A model generated the notes under the pieces. The model had not been told where the DNA came from. It did not search any database and was given only the letters and a program-made list of their open reading frames with translations. The translations under genes were made by a program, and so were the position numbers. A stretch of 64,000 nt of DNA from Oscheius dolichura (lineage: Eukaryota; Nematoda; Chromadorea; Rhabditida; Rhabditidae): positions 11,346,001 through 11,410,000 of the forward strand of contig OW051497.1 of NCBI GenBank assembly GCA_932521035.1. The letters are read 5' to 3'. Below, piece after piece: positions 1 to 11,341 of the stretch; positions within the stretch are counted from its first letter, which is position 1, and every line of letters begins with the position of its first letter.

Positions 1-283
1 GGCCGCGTCAAAGGAGCGCATAACTGTATCAACCTCAACTAATCCGCTGCTTTTATGGAGGACAGACAGGTTCTCGACTCTGTTTCCCTCCTCAACAGAC
101 TGGTAATCAAGGATTTGACACTTTGAAACCTTTTAGATCTTTGATACATCACAACGGATAATATGATTAACGCGTCAAAAATATAGTTGAGGTTCCTTTT
201 GCGTATCCGACAGCGATAAACTTTTTAGAGAAAGTTCTCGCCGCGATGACCCCATTCTGCTGTCAATTTTCTCCTAATACCTA

Positions 284-2002
284 ATGTGGCTGCTACTACT
301 ACTGCCAATCGCAGTGCCGCAGTTCACTCCATTTCCCACCTTCCCTCCATTTCCTACATTCCCCACTTTTCCTACATTTCAAGGTTGGGTACTCTCTATA
401 ATTCTTTATCTCTTTTCAGCACCTCCCTTTTTCCCAACTGTCGCTCCTATACAGCCTTTTTCTGTGCAACCTATACAACCTATATCCAATAGTATCAGTG
501 ATGATATCCCTTTCAATAATACTGCAACCCTGCCTCCTATTACAATTGATCCCGAGGCTATTATGACAGTGGTAAGGAGTTATCCAACTAAAGAAGTATA
601 TTATCGATTTATAGCCCGAAATAATTAGACATTGGAATTATACCGTGGAGATACATAATGTTGTAACCAAAGATGGCTATATTCTTCAACTACATAGAAT
701 TCCGTACGGGAAAAGTTCGAAATTTCCGTTAATCACATAAGAATATTGCTTTAGAAGGTCCTGGTAAACATCCTCGCCCTCCAGTCTTCCTACAACACGG
801 CCTCCTGTGTACAAGTTCCATCTGGCTTCTGAATCTACCACATCAGTCAGCTGGATTTGTCTTTGCTGATGCTGGATTCGACGTTTGGCTCGGGAACATG
901 CGAGGAAATGTCTACTCAAAACAACATGTGTCGAAACACGTAACTGATCCAGCATTCTGGAGATTTTCTTGGCAAGAGATGGCTAAATATGATCTCCCAG
1001 CAATGATTGACTATGTTTTAAATGTAACCAACAGGTACCCTCCACTTCCTCCTAGCTTAAAATCTTCTTTCAGAGACGTGTTATATTATGTAGGTCACTC
1101 CCAGGGAACGTTGACTATGTTTGCGTTGCTTAGCGAACAGCCGGAATACAATAAGAAGATCAGGCAATTTCATGCTCTCGCCCCGGTGGCGAGGATGTCC
1201 CACGTACAGGGATTGTTCAAGTATTTGGGGCAGATCTACGAACAGTTCTCCGTGGGTTTTCTATGTTTTTTTTCTTGAAACAGCCGTTTTTAGCTTGTTT
1301 ACAGTTTCTTCGGTGATAACGAGTTCCTAACCAACAACATCTTTACAAGACTTTTGACCGATATTGTTTGTGACACAGCGGCCAGTAATCCGTTATGTGA
1401 GAACTTCATCTTTTCCCTGTCTGGGCCGAACAGCAACCAGTTTAACTCAGTAGGTCACTGAGTGAAAAGAAACGGGAAGGTTCTAGTCACGCATCGGTAT
1501 CTACCTCGCTCACAACCCGGCCGGAACTTCCACAAGAAATATGCTCCACTTTGCGCAGATGATCAAAAGCCGGCGGTTTGCTGCTTTCGACAGAGGACGA
1601 GAGGGAAATATTAAACTGTATGGACAGGTGGGACTACTTCAGTTATATTTTAAAGTCTTGTTCCAGCCAAATCCACCGGAGTACAGTCTAAGCAACGTGA
1701 CAGCTCCTCTCTACCTGTACTACTCTGATTATGACTGGTTGGCTAATGCAGCGGATGTGGAAACGTATCTCATGCGAGCTATTCCAAAGTCCACCCTTCG
1801 AGTAGCCATGAGACTAAAAGAATTTAATCATAACGATTTCCTATGGGGACTGAGAGCCCGAAAGGAGATATATGAAAGAATCGTCAATATTATCAAGTTG
1901 GATAACAGGAGACTGAGTATACAGCGGGAGATAAGCCAGGCGAAGGAGTCTGCGAAGGAATCCACGAATGAAACGACAGAGATCTCGATAAAAGCAGTGT
2001 AA
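284..2002 (+). CDS. Secreted/lysosomal acid lipase (AB-hydrolase lipase family), multi-exon
   Basis: Hydrolyses lipid esters in the lysosome or gut lumen, judged from its family (acid lipases, nematode lipl type). The ATG opens a hydrophobic signal peptide ([13 protein letters not shown]) followed by a Pro/Phe-rich stretch. Splicing short introns (384-419, 572-614, 715-754, one near 1251-1293, one near 1452-1488) gives a continuous frame with PEIIRHWNY, then VFLQHG (oxyanion region), the nucleophile elbow GHSQG near 1097, a possible catalytic Asp in SDYDWLAN and the His in FNHNDF near the C-terminus. Length and motif order match full-length acid lipases. The C-terminus carries a charged Lys/Glu/Thr tail of about 25 residues beyond the family's usual end. 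The 36-40 nt introns are typical of this window. Nothing suggests a break. Confidence 0.92.
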
Positions 2003-2158
2003 AACACTAGTTTTTAGTAAAGATTTACTACAATTACTTCCGTGTGGAATATGTCTTGATTACAGATGCCATGTCATAAAAAGCAGTATCTCACTTGGAT
2101 ACGTTGATAGAAGGCGGTATTAGTCGTTGAGAGCAAGATATTAGATATTGTAGGGGGC

Positions 2159-3671
2159 TTAGATATGGCAGCTGTTCTTGATCTTATCCCTGAAAAGATT
2201 GGCATTAAAAACCGTTAGGAAACTCTGGGAAAACAGTAAAATGAAAGGAAAACGTACCAAGAGCCCTGGGTGATGGTGTAGATAGGAGTAGGACGCTGGA
2301 ATCCGTTGAAGGTGGTAGAAGCGGAGCAAGTGTAGGCTCCCATATTGGAGTAGACCATCCACTCTCCATAGGACAGCTTGCGCATCATCTTCAGAGATTC
2401 GATCTGGTCCATTGAGTCGCATGTTGGTCCCCAAATACACGACGGATATTCCTCTCCCTTGGCATCCTAGAAGAGAATAAGTTAATAAAAGAATGAAGCG
2501 TAAAACTTACGAAAAGAGGCTGTCCTACAGGGTGAACATGGTCGAAGAGGATGCAGTTGAAGGATCCGTAGACGCCGTCGTTCAAGTAGTACATGTAGCC
2601 GATTCGATCGTCTTCGGGATCCTTGGTGAGACGGCTGGCAGCCACCTGGCATCCATGGAGCACGTTGGCTACAAGCGTGAATGGAGCAGCGGCGAAGAAA
2701 CGTCCAGGCTCAGCAATGAGACGAATGTTCTTCAGTTCAGCCAAATGCTCGTCGACTGCTTCACGGATGGTGTTAGCGATGCTTTCGAAAGAGATGTGGT
2801 GGGTGCTTCCGGGGAATCCTCCTCCCAGGTCGATGATGCCCATCTTGAATCCGAGACCACGTCCCAAGATTGTCAGCTCCTTGGCATGTTGAATAGCTCT
2901 GCGGTAGGCGCTGGAGTCGTTGCATCCGCTGCCGACGTGGAAGCTGATTCCAACCACGTTGAGGTCCAATTCCTTGGCAGCTTGGAGCAGCTTGGGGGCG
3001 TCGATGACTGGCTCAGCTCCGAACTTCAGATTGAGAGGACAAGTGGCGGTGGGATCGGAGACAGCGATACGGAGGATCATCCTGGAGGAACAGAAATTGG
3101 TAAAATATGAAAATAGGGACTTACTCGGCGTCAGGATTGTAGACGGCAATTTTCTGGAGCTCTTCCACGTTGTCGAAGGTCATCTTGTCTACTCCTCGTT
3201 CACGAGCATGGCTGATAAATCCCTTGGTCTTGCACGGGTTGGCGTAGATGATCTTGGAAGGGTCAACTCCACACTCCAGAACAATGTCAATCTCTTCCTT
3301 GCTGGCGCAGTCGAAACTGGCTCCGAGGGCGGCCAATACACGGATGAGGACGCGGTCAGTGTTGCATTTCACGGCGTAGAAAGGCTGAAGTATCAGTTTT
3401 AGTGAATAAAACATGAATATAGTTACCTCAATAAAAGGCAGTTCCTTGGACCAGAGGTTGAAGCGAGAGAGGACGGTGTCCAGGTTGATAAGGTAGAATG
3501 CCTCGTCATTTTTGACCTGGTCTTTGTCTGCTGCGATGTCACGGCAGTATTCAAGATCGGTAGGGCGTTGATCGAGGACAACAACCTAAGATATAATATG
3601 TGTAACAAGAGAAAGAAATCAAAAAGTACCTTGGTGTTTCCAATGAGTTCCATCAAGGTGTGAGCTTGCAT
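2159..3671 (-). CDS. odc-1: Ornithine decarboxylase (PLP-dependent, polyamine synthesis)
   Basis: Decarboxylates ornithine to putrescine, the first step of polyamine synthesis, in the cytosol. After removing short introns the protein starts MQAHTLMELIGNTK and shows the PLP lysine in FYAVKCN (about residue 75), FHVGSGC, the phosphate-gripping GGGFPG, AEPGRFF and the active-site cysteine in WGPTCDS. The last intron splices ...ITQGS to WDKIKNSCHI and the stop. Length (about 420 residues) and fold-type III alanine-racemase-like layout are those of eukaryotic ODC. All catalytic residues I can place are present, so it looks active rather than an antizyme inhibitor. The ATG lies only about 37 bp after the stop of the preceding minus-strand gene, with a possible acceptor (ctag, cag) in the gap, so it may be the downstream gene of an operon. 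Confidence 0.95.
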
Positions 3672-3708
3672 TTTTGAATTGTCTAGTTACTGCGTTCGAC
3701 GGAGGAGT

Positions 3709-4067
3709 TTACCAAGGAGGTTTTCCTGTTTTTGGAGGAACAAAGATGATCTCTTCTGTACCACGGGTGTGGTTTTGGTTTGAACGGGCCGCAGGGACTT
3801 TAGTCGCCTAAAAAATAACAAATACATACAATAAAATTGTAAATATTTACCTGGGTTACGGTAGCGGCAGGCGCTGACCGGCTGTATTCAACGCGACTGA
3901 TTTTCTGGCAGAGGAACCTCCTTAGAACAACGCTACGACAAGCAAAAGTACCTTGCCGAAGCGGTGGAGGGCTGAAAATAGGAGAATGACTCAAATGCGG
4001 GGGGAACACGGAAAGATAAGAACTGAGACCGCGGGAAGCGGCAAAACTGGACAGCGAAGTATCGCAT
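3709..4067 (-). CDS. Small basic protein, unrecognised; possible mitochondrial presequence
   Basis: Not recognised. I read three exons: one from ATG at 4067 (MRYFAVQFCRFPRSQ), a splice of about 31 nt inside the 3930-3970 stretch, and a clear intron between ...AATVTQ and ATKVPAARS (about 3811-3851). The end reads GTEEIIFVPPKTGKPPW then stop. The N-terminal half is rich in Arg, Ser and aromatic residues with few acids, as in mitochondrial targeting sequences. It is about 95 residues long. The downstream half is secure because exon boundary and frame agree; the start and first intron are a best guess. It sits 37 bp upstream of ODC on the same strand. It could be a small mitochondrial subunit, but no family motif supports that. 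Confidence 0.5.
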
Positions 4068-4208
4068 ACTTCCGGTGATCACAAAAGTGCGAGTTTCCCC
4101 TTATGATAACGGATGGCAGCGGCGGGAAAGCAGTCTGTTAAATCAGAAACCGATGCCCTTTTTCACGTGAGTGTACAAAAAAATAAGGAAGCGGGTCAAC
4201 GAAGCGGG

Positions 4209-4585
4209 TTAATGAGGCACGGCGTCACCCTCGCTCCTGATAGCATTGCTTTCATTAGAGTCACGCGGCTTCTAATCCGTTTTGAAATACTCAAAAATCA
4301 AATATTTCCAGGGAACAACAAAGTAATTGTAGTAGAGGCAAGAGATAGAATTGATACCTTGGGAGTGAGGATGAGGTCCGAGAGAAGAGGAAGCAAGTGG
4401 CTAGCTGGAGTGGTGGACTGTCTACCGAATGAGGTATTCTGGGCGGTGCATACGTACTTGCGCCGATGCTCCGCCCCCATCCAGCTGAAGACGCTATTTC
4501 TACACAACAGAATGGCTGCGTAGAATGCAAAGAAGGCCGGACCAAGCAGAGGGGTAGAGAACAGAGAAGAAAGAGCGTTAGGCAT
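4209..4585 (-). CDS. Small single-TM protein, unrecognised
   Basis: Not recognised. Three exons join in frame: ATG at 4585 to ...AEHRRK with a consensus donor GTACGT, a 36-nt intron, QSTTPASHLLPLLSDLILTPK, a longer intron, then KPRDSNESNAIRSEGDAVPH and a stop. The product of about 83 residues has one hydrophobic segment (GPAFFAFYAAILL) followed by Arg-rich residues and a polar tail, so a small membrane protein with a cytosolic or matrix tail is likely. It lies about 140 bp upstream of the next minus-strand gene, in line with the two genes that follow. Three independent in-frame joins make chance unlikely. Confidence 0.55.
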
Positions 4586-6394
4586 ATATCTCGACGCTAG
4601 TATAGGACGCAGAAAAATTTGAGAGAGGGTCGGCCGATCATTTGAGATGACCGCTCAATGGCACAGATATAGGATATAATTTGGTGAGAAAAGCGACCCG
4701 ACTACGGGTGCACCGCAACCCGATAGGGGGTTTCCTCGACCGCGGCGTCTTTTATACTTGTACTTTGACGTCAGAGAATCAAAGGTGGATACATAGGTTG
4801 AAGACAATACTACCACAAGCACAAAATGCAGAACCAGGACTGATGGGCCGACAGTTATCTTTTCTATTTCAATGAAGCTGATGCTGATAATAGCCCCACT
4901 CCATCAAATGGGAGGACTTTTACCCCTGACCAGACGCAAACAGAAAATTTTTTGGGGGAAGACCCAACGAAACCAGACATCTCCTCTTTTGGAAGTGGAT
5001 ACTGTAACCGTAAACAATAGTTTAGGGTCCTTTAAATCAAGTAAGTTAAAAGAAGGAAAGGGAGCTCTGTACAAAGGATTATAAGCCAGGTTGATAAATC
5101 AGTTCTATGAAAGGGGACACGTCAGACTTTTTGTAGAAATATTTGTCATAGGAAGACATTTCCAACACGTGGGTTCCTTGAGTCGGCATTACAGTTTTAG
5201 TTCGAAGATCAAATAAGATTTCGCGATTCGTCTCTCTCTCTCTCTGACGAATTGCCCCGTTCTCTTGACGGTAAAGCTGCCCCCGTGATCTTCAACCCAT
5301 CGACGTTGGAAACCTGCCAAGAGATCCCATGATCCCATATATAGTTCAACAATAGAAGACAGGAAACGGTCAACTGGGCCCAAAAAGTGCATTGCCATAA
5401 ACAATCTGACTAGGGTCGGCCAGAGACCAGCTGACATCATGGTCCGGATCGCTCTATTGCACTCTCGGCGGAGGAACGGTCACAACTCCTCCCGTCATTG
5501 AGTGGCGACCCTAGGACGTCAGAAGTATCAAAAATGTTGGTAGAGTAAAGACAAGCGGTGACATCATGGGTTCGGGCAACCACCCACCTACAGTATCAAA
5601 AAACAAAAGCACCGCCAAATATGACCGCTCACGTGCTTATGTCCCGGCGCTGGCTTTGATTTCAAAATCTTTAGCGAATACGACTTTGTCCGGGACAAAA
5701 CACTGGCCCCTTTGGTTATTTACGGGCTACGGCGGGCGATAAGGCAAAGCGAGAGACACAGTCCAGATCCCACTCACTTTAGTTTCTCGAACAAAATAGA
5801 GCATCCCATCTTCTATCAATAGAGACGCCCAGGTATCTCCAGGACAAAAACATCTCCCCAGGAGTCTTAAAAACTGTGAGATCTACGGAAATAGACGGGG
5901 CGTGACAGGGTTCATTCTTCGCCGAAAAGACCCACGTTTGAAGTCGACTGCAACGCGAGACTGCCTTTTTCGGCCAATAGGAAGTAACACCGTTTTGGCA
6001 ACCTGAATGTGGAACTTGTGACCCCGAACATATCTTTTTGGTTTTATGGATTATATCAGAGATCATTTTGTACAATCATACTGTAGCTGTGGCCATCCCA
6101 TTTCCTTTGTCTCGGCTTTTTGGGAAACACCCGCCACACCTGGCACACAGCTGAGCAATGAACATGACGAAAACGAACAAGATGGTCAGGGAATGGATTT
6201 GGAAGGGTGTAGAAACGCTTTAGGGGGAGCTTCTACCGGTTCAAATGCTTCTGGCGCGGAGCACAAAGTTTTGTGGATCTCCAACAACCGATTATGAAGA
6301 CAGAAAGTATCTACAGGGCCCTGGACTCCTAAAACATCCGGATGTTTTCGCCGACTCACTGGCTTTGCAACGGCAAAATAGAGCGCATAGTAAA
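4586..6394. other. Intergenic stretch without a supported gene
   Basis: Probably holds 5' regulatory sequence of the minus-strand ODC cluster and 3' boundary of the tandem family. A CT-dinucleotide run lies near 5230. Open frames such as 5189-5440 (-) and 6046-6297 (+) lack splice or homology support; the latter has a Cys/His-containing start and an acidic Asp/Glu/Gln stretch and is the better of the two. Confidence 0.5.
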
Positions 6395-6931
6395 ACAACT
6401 CCTGAGGAGGAGACACTACCCGATTGTAAAAAAGGAGGATCAATATGAGTTATTGTCTATGAAATCACCATCTGGGTGAGACATGAGAAGTGCCGTACGC
6501 GACCCCGACGGCAGACTTGTACTTGCGAAGCAGCGTCCACAGCTCGCTCTGGACCGGCCCCTCAAACTTCACTCATATGGATCGATGGGCAGCGGTCAGC
6601 GCTGTCCCCTTCTTTCTCCTGATCGCCTCCCCACGCTTTATTTCTCCATAACTATTGTATGGTATATTTGATGGCGGGAATGCCCTGCCCTCCAAACCGT
6701 TAGCGCCTATTTGGCTATTTCAAATCGGGGAAGAGGAGTAAGGCGATTAGAAAGGCCATCCAGCCGAGCTTGTCCACAACTGTTTCTCCAATCGTTCCTG
6801 TCATCCGCTTTACGGTAAACACATGTTTTCGGCAACACCATCTTGATTCAAATTTGTTTTTGGCGGGGGGACAGACTTTCATAATTTCGATCTTTCCAGG
6901 TTGTAAATCACTCTTGGTTGCAGCCGCAGGA
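6395..6931 (+). repeat. Conserved upstream block, copy 1 of 3
   Basis: Begins at cctgaggaggag and runs to the ATG of the first tandem paralogue. Nearly the same sequence recurs at about 8719-9254 and 10795-11341, always ending at the start of a paralogue. Inside it lie a TTTCCAG/TTGCAG acceptor just before the ATG, so it probably contains promoter plus a 5'UTR exon and intron. Copies 1 and 2 are almost identical for several hundred bases (from about gacggcagacttg to ttgattcaaattt), far closer than the coding exons that follow. Confidence 0.85.
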
Positions 6932-8578
6932 ATGTCGGCTCCCCGTAAGAGGGCACACGAGAATCCCCCAATTAGTGGATATAATGGAACCGTGAAGCGA
7001 TGTTCAGACAGCGGAGAATCATCAGATGGTAATATTGTTGCCTCCCAAAGAACTGCCGGAGGCGTGATGTCCGTGGAGAAGACAGAATCTCACCATGAAA
7101 ACCTTCGCCATGAGTCTCTGTTATTGGCTCCCACAAGGTAAAAAACCTTTCTCTCTTGAAATTAGCAGATTTTTAATAACTCCCCCGGGGCCTTTCTCCT
7201 TACCTGTGGATTCTAATCCGTTTCTCTCATTTGGGCTCTTAAATACGGGTAAAAAACCGTATACGGTCGAATATATACCCATGTTAATCTACTACATCAT
7301 TGATTTTCTTAGAAACAAAGCCGCTCCGGTCAATGAGTCCACTGGATCGAACAATGCGTTCAAGTAAGCTTTTAAAACGTTGGTTTGGGGGGTTTGAGCT
7401 ATCCATTCAAATGAACAAGTGGGCTAATTATCCTTTTTAGGGATTTTTCTGCATTGGAAGAACAGTTTCGAGCAGAACTTGCGAGGCTAGATGCCGTTCA
7501 GCTTCCACCTTCTCCGGGACACGGAAATGTGCGTTTACCTAATAACCTAGTGACACTAAACTTTTTTACTGCAATTTTTGATGGTGGATAATGGTTTTAT
7601 GAACAGGGGTGGCTTTCTCTTTACGGGATATGGCTCTTTTTTCAGGAGATTGATCTGAAATATGGAATAGAAGATCTGCTGGACGACGTCCACGTGTGCA
7701 TAGTGAATTCGGACGTACGCAAATACGATTATGAGATTCAACGTTATCTTTCGGGTATGCGTTCTACAGGAAACATTAATAGAACTACTTTTTAGAAAAG
7801 CGCTACTTTAGCGGAATTGAGAAGGCCGTAACATATGCAAAAGTATATAGAAAAGAGAAGCTCTTGTACTTAATTCGGGAGCATTTGATTTTTCTTCAAG
7901 AGAATTTTGCCAGCTGGGGAGGACCCAATGGGACTTTGTAAATGTCTTCGATTCCTTTTTCATATTTTACCTAAGGAACGAAGGAACCCCGGCCTCTGCC
8001 AGCATTGCCCTCGTATATTACTGCCGTCACCTATTAGTCTGGAGGCGCAACAACAGAGATGTGAGAAATTTCAATGTAACTTTATTCTAAAACAAGCCTA
8101 ATGCCCTTTTTAGAGTTTCTTCAGTGTTTTATTTGACAGGTATCCCGAGGCCCCGTGCTACACCACCAAGAAAGACATTGTGGATCAGAGCTTCTGGGAT
8201 CTAGACGAAGATCTATGCCTTCAGCGTGTCGCCGCCAACAAACTGCTGGCCCTTGGCAGAAAGTTTGGCATCGAAGTGATGCATGGATATGCCCGTCGCA
8301 GCCTTACTAGGAAGGTGATCACCATCAGAAACCTCCGTGATCCCAACAAACCGTGCTGTTCCAAAGCTCCTCATTATGAAGAGATCCAGGCTAAAGGTTA
8401 GTTTTTCCTATTGAAGTTTGACATGCTTGCGCCCTTGTCTGACACGCGCCATATGGCTGAAGATAGTCGTACCCGACTTTAGGATTAACGCAGGAAAACA
8501 GCCCCCTCGAAGATAACATTAACCCAAATTCTTTCAGTTGACAAATATGGAGGTACCAAATCCATCCGAATTTGGTAA
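6932..8578 (+). CDS. Tandem family protein A (unknown function, full-length copy)
   Basis: Not recognised; first of three paralogues. About eight exons join in frame from MSAPRKR to ...SIRIW. Key joins: LLLAPTR to NKAAPVNEST, then DFSALEEQFRAEL, then EIDLKYGIEDLL, then KRYFSGIEKAVTYAK, then a Cys/His-containing exon ending RRNNRD, then SFFSVLFDRYPEAP, then VDKYGGTKSIRIW. The product is about 330 residues, has no signal peptide or TM, and starts with a basic, Pro-containing segment with KRCSDSGES, which looks like a nuclear signal plus phosphoacceptor sites. The C-terminal domain aligns with copy C (SFFSVLFDRYPE versus TFFKLLREKYPE; DIVDQSFW versus DILDPKFW). An AATAAA-type signal lies near 8669. 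Confidence 0.8.
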
Positions 8579-8718
8579 ACTTCCCGATGAGGCAACGTGT
8601 CATTTTCCGGTGCTACCTTTTCGGCTACAAATATATTATCCACCATATACCTCGTTAACTTCTTCTTTTTAATAAACTCGTATTTATCAACTTTCTGGCT
8701 TCGAGACGAGGCAGTAAG

Positions 8719-9254
8719 CCAACCCCTGAGGAGGAGAGACTACCCGATTGTAAAAAAGGAGAGCCAATATGAGGCGCTTATTATCTGTGAGATCACCATC
8801 TGGGTGAGACATGAGAAGTGCCGCACGCGATTCCGCGTTGGACCCCGACGGCAGACTTGTACTTGCGAAGCAGCGTCCACAGCTCGCTCTGGACCGGCCC
8901 CTCAAACTTCACTCATATGGATCGATGGGCAGCGGTCAGCGCTGTCCCCTTCTTTCTCCTGATCGCCTCCCCACGCTTTATTTCTCCATAACTATTGTAT
9001 GGTATATTTGATGGCGGGAATGCCCTGCCCTCCAAACCGTTAGCGCCTATTTGGCTATTTCAAATCGGGGAAGAGGAGTAAGGCGATTAGAAAGGCCATC
9101 CAGCCGAGCTTGTCCACAACTGTTTCTCCAATCGTTCCTGTCATCCGCTTTATGGTAAACACATGTTTTCGGCAACACCATGTTGATTCAAATTTCTTTC
9201 TGGGGACTAGCAGACTTTTACAACTGCTACCGTAAATCAATTTTGGTTGCAGAT
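8719..9254 (+). repeat. Conserved upstream block, copy 2 of 3
   Basis: Same block as at 6395, ending at the ATG of the middle paralogue. It differs from copy 1 by scattered substitutions and small indels; divergence rises sharply in the last 60 bases before the ATG. Confidence 0.85.
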
Positions 9255-10247
9255 ATGTCGGCTCCTCGTAAGAGAACCAGCGAGGATCCCCCGGATGTCG
9301 AATATATTGGAGAAGAAAAACGCTGTTCAGACAGCGGAGATGGTGGTAGTCATACGAGAAGCCCGGGAATTGATCAAGGAGCCTCGCCGATCATGAAAGA
9401 GACGAACCTTGGACATCAAGACACTATTGAATATCTTGAGACTGGCTTGCTGGGACGCAAAAGGTAGGAAACGCTTCTCTCTTTGAACTTGACAGAATTT
9501 GAACGGCTGTAAAAAGGGGGTCTTTTTTCCTTGCCTGTGGATGTTATCCTCTCTCGCAAACATTTTGGCTTCGAGTTATGAGTAAGGGGCCGCATGGAAT
9601 CAAAAGATCTGACTACAGTAACCTACTACTTGTTTGTTTTTCAGCACCAAGGGCATTCCCGAGGATCGCAAGTCTGTTGGTTCTAAGAAATTCATCAAGT
9701 CAGTTTTTTAATGGCGGCCTAAAGGGAATTAGAGCTAGACTTTTAGAGAGTCCTCCGAATGTGCAAAACAGTTGGCAGTAGCTGCTTTACCGCGTGTACC
9801 TGCCCAGAACAACAGAAATGTGAGTACTCTTTAAAAGCTAAATTGGCACATCGCTTATTTTGGTTGTTTACCGGATTCACCTATCGAATCTAGTATACCA
9901 GCTTGGTTTTTCAGTAATTAATTAAGTTCTAATAACATGGGAGGCACTCTACGGGTACCTAATATCTTTTTCAAGGGGCAGCGGCAGCAACCCTTTTCGA
10001 TAAACTGGAAGATCTGTGGGAAGTAGCCCATGAATTGCTCGATGATATGGAGAACACCGATGGCAACTTCAATGTGAATTATCACCTGGCTAGTGAGTGC
10101 TCAGTTTAATTAAGAAAACAATCGGCGATTTTTGTAGCTCACAATTATGTGGCTGCGGTCAGGGAGACTGTGGACTTCGCGAAGAGAGCCAGAAAGAAAG
10201 GGATTCTCCAGCTAATGGTCCAGAACATCACCCGAGTCTCTTCTTAA
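9255..10247 (+). pseudogene. Tandem family copy B, truncated and frame-disturbed
   Basis: Second paralogue, not recognised. It has the same first exon type (MSAPRKRTSEDPP ... GLLGRKR) and an exon 2 (STKGIPEDRKSVGSKKFIK) identical to copy C. Exon 3 in the frame matching the paralogues ends phase 0, but exon 4 (TLFDKLEDLWEVAHELL) is open only in a frame needing phase 1, so the family frame is shifted there. A donor four bases downstream in exon 2 would restore an open frame with an unrelated exon 3. The next exon (NYVAAVRETVDFAKRARKK) stops at 10247, so about 180 C-terminal residues of A and C are missing, yet sequence like the 3'UTR of C follows directly. It is either a pseudogene or a short divergent member. 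Confidence 0.6.
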
Positions 10248-10601
10248 TTCTCCCTGGTGATGAACGTCATTCTCACTGCTACCTCTCCCGATGTACGAAG
10301 CCAATATTCACTTACCTTTTTGACATTTTCTTTTCAATAAATTTGCATTTATCAAGTTTCATGTTTATCTTATACGGTACATACAGCGTCCTGATCTCTT
10401 CTACAGAGTGCCGAACTTCATCAAGACAGTTCGCAATTCTCTTCCTCATTGCTCTTCTCATTAATCGAGGCTGGTGAATTCAGTTTCTCGTCAGGCATGT
10501 GGATCACTTTACGTTCCCTTGTACAACACATCAGTCAATCTCATGCCGTATTTATCATTCTGATTTAAACCATCCCAGCATGTCTTCGCTCTTGGACTCC
10601 C

Positions 10602-10777
10602 AATGCCCTTGGTGCTGAAAAACAAACAAGTAGTAGATTACTGTAGACAGATCTTTTGATTCCATGCGACCCCTGACTCATAACTCGGAGTGTGAGGCGC
10701 GAGAATATCTACAGGTAAGGTAATAAGCCCCCCAGGGTGTTGTTAAACATCTGCCCAGCCCAAAGAGAGAAACGTTT
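10602..10777 (-). repeat. 176-bp perfect inverted repeat, left arm
   Basis: The reverse complement of this segment equals 11538-11713 base for base as far as I could check by eye. It holds an inverted copy of intron 1 and the first bases of exon 2 of copy C. The pair spans a 760-bp centre that contains the third upstream block and exon 1 of copy C. Confidence 0.9.
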
Positions 10778-10794
10778 GGCGAATGGTGCGCCCA

Positions 10795-11341
10795 GTAAAC
10801 CAACCCCTGAGGAGGAGAGATCCGATTGTAAAAAAGGAGGGCCAATATGAGGCGCTTATTATCTGTGAGATCGCCATCTGGGTGAGACATGAGAAGTGCC
10901 GTACGCTATTCCGCGTTGCCCACCGATGACAGGCTTGTACTTGAGAAAGCAGCGCCCACTGCTCGCTCCGTACCCCGGCCTCCCAAACTTTACTCATATG
11001 GATCGATGGGCAGCGGTCAGCGCTGTCCCCTTCTTTCCCCTGATCGCCTCCCCACGCTTTATTTCTCCATAACTATTGTATGGCATATTTGACGGTGAGA
11101 ATGCCCTGCCCTCCAAGCCGTTAGCGCCTATTTGGCTATTTCAAATCGGGGAAGAGGAGTAAGGCGATTAGAAAGGTCATCCAGCCGAGCTTGTCCACAA
11201 CTGTTTCTCAAATCGTTCCGGGCATCCGCTTTAGGGTAAACACATGTTCTCGGTAACACTGTGTTGATTCAAATTTCTTTCTGGGGACTAACAGAGTTTC
11301 ACAACTTCTATCATTCCAGGTTATAAATCAAAGCCACTGTA
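10795..11341 (+). repeat. Conserved upstream block, copy 3 of 3
   Basis: Same block as at 6395 and 8719, the most diverged of the three, ending at the ATG of copy C. It starts less than 20 bases after the left arm of the inverted repeat. Confidence 0.85.

Noticed and set aside
2493..3402. Plus-strand frames of 160-205 codons over the ODC gene
   Set aside because: Antisense to ODC exons that contain all PLP-enzyme motifs.
3800..4009. Frame starting at 4009 read as a protein start
   Set aside because: It starts at GTG, not ATG; the real upstream part is better read from the ATG at 4067 in another frame with a short intron.
5189..5440. Minus-strand frame with two ATGs and a hydrophobic start
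   Set aside because: No splice partner, repeat CT tract inside, low-complexity end; probably chance.
8687..8905. Minus-strand frames inside the conserved upstream blocks
   Set aside because: The frame is not kept among the three block copies, so the block is not coding on this strand.
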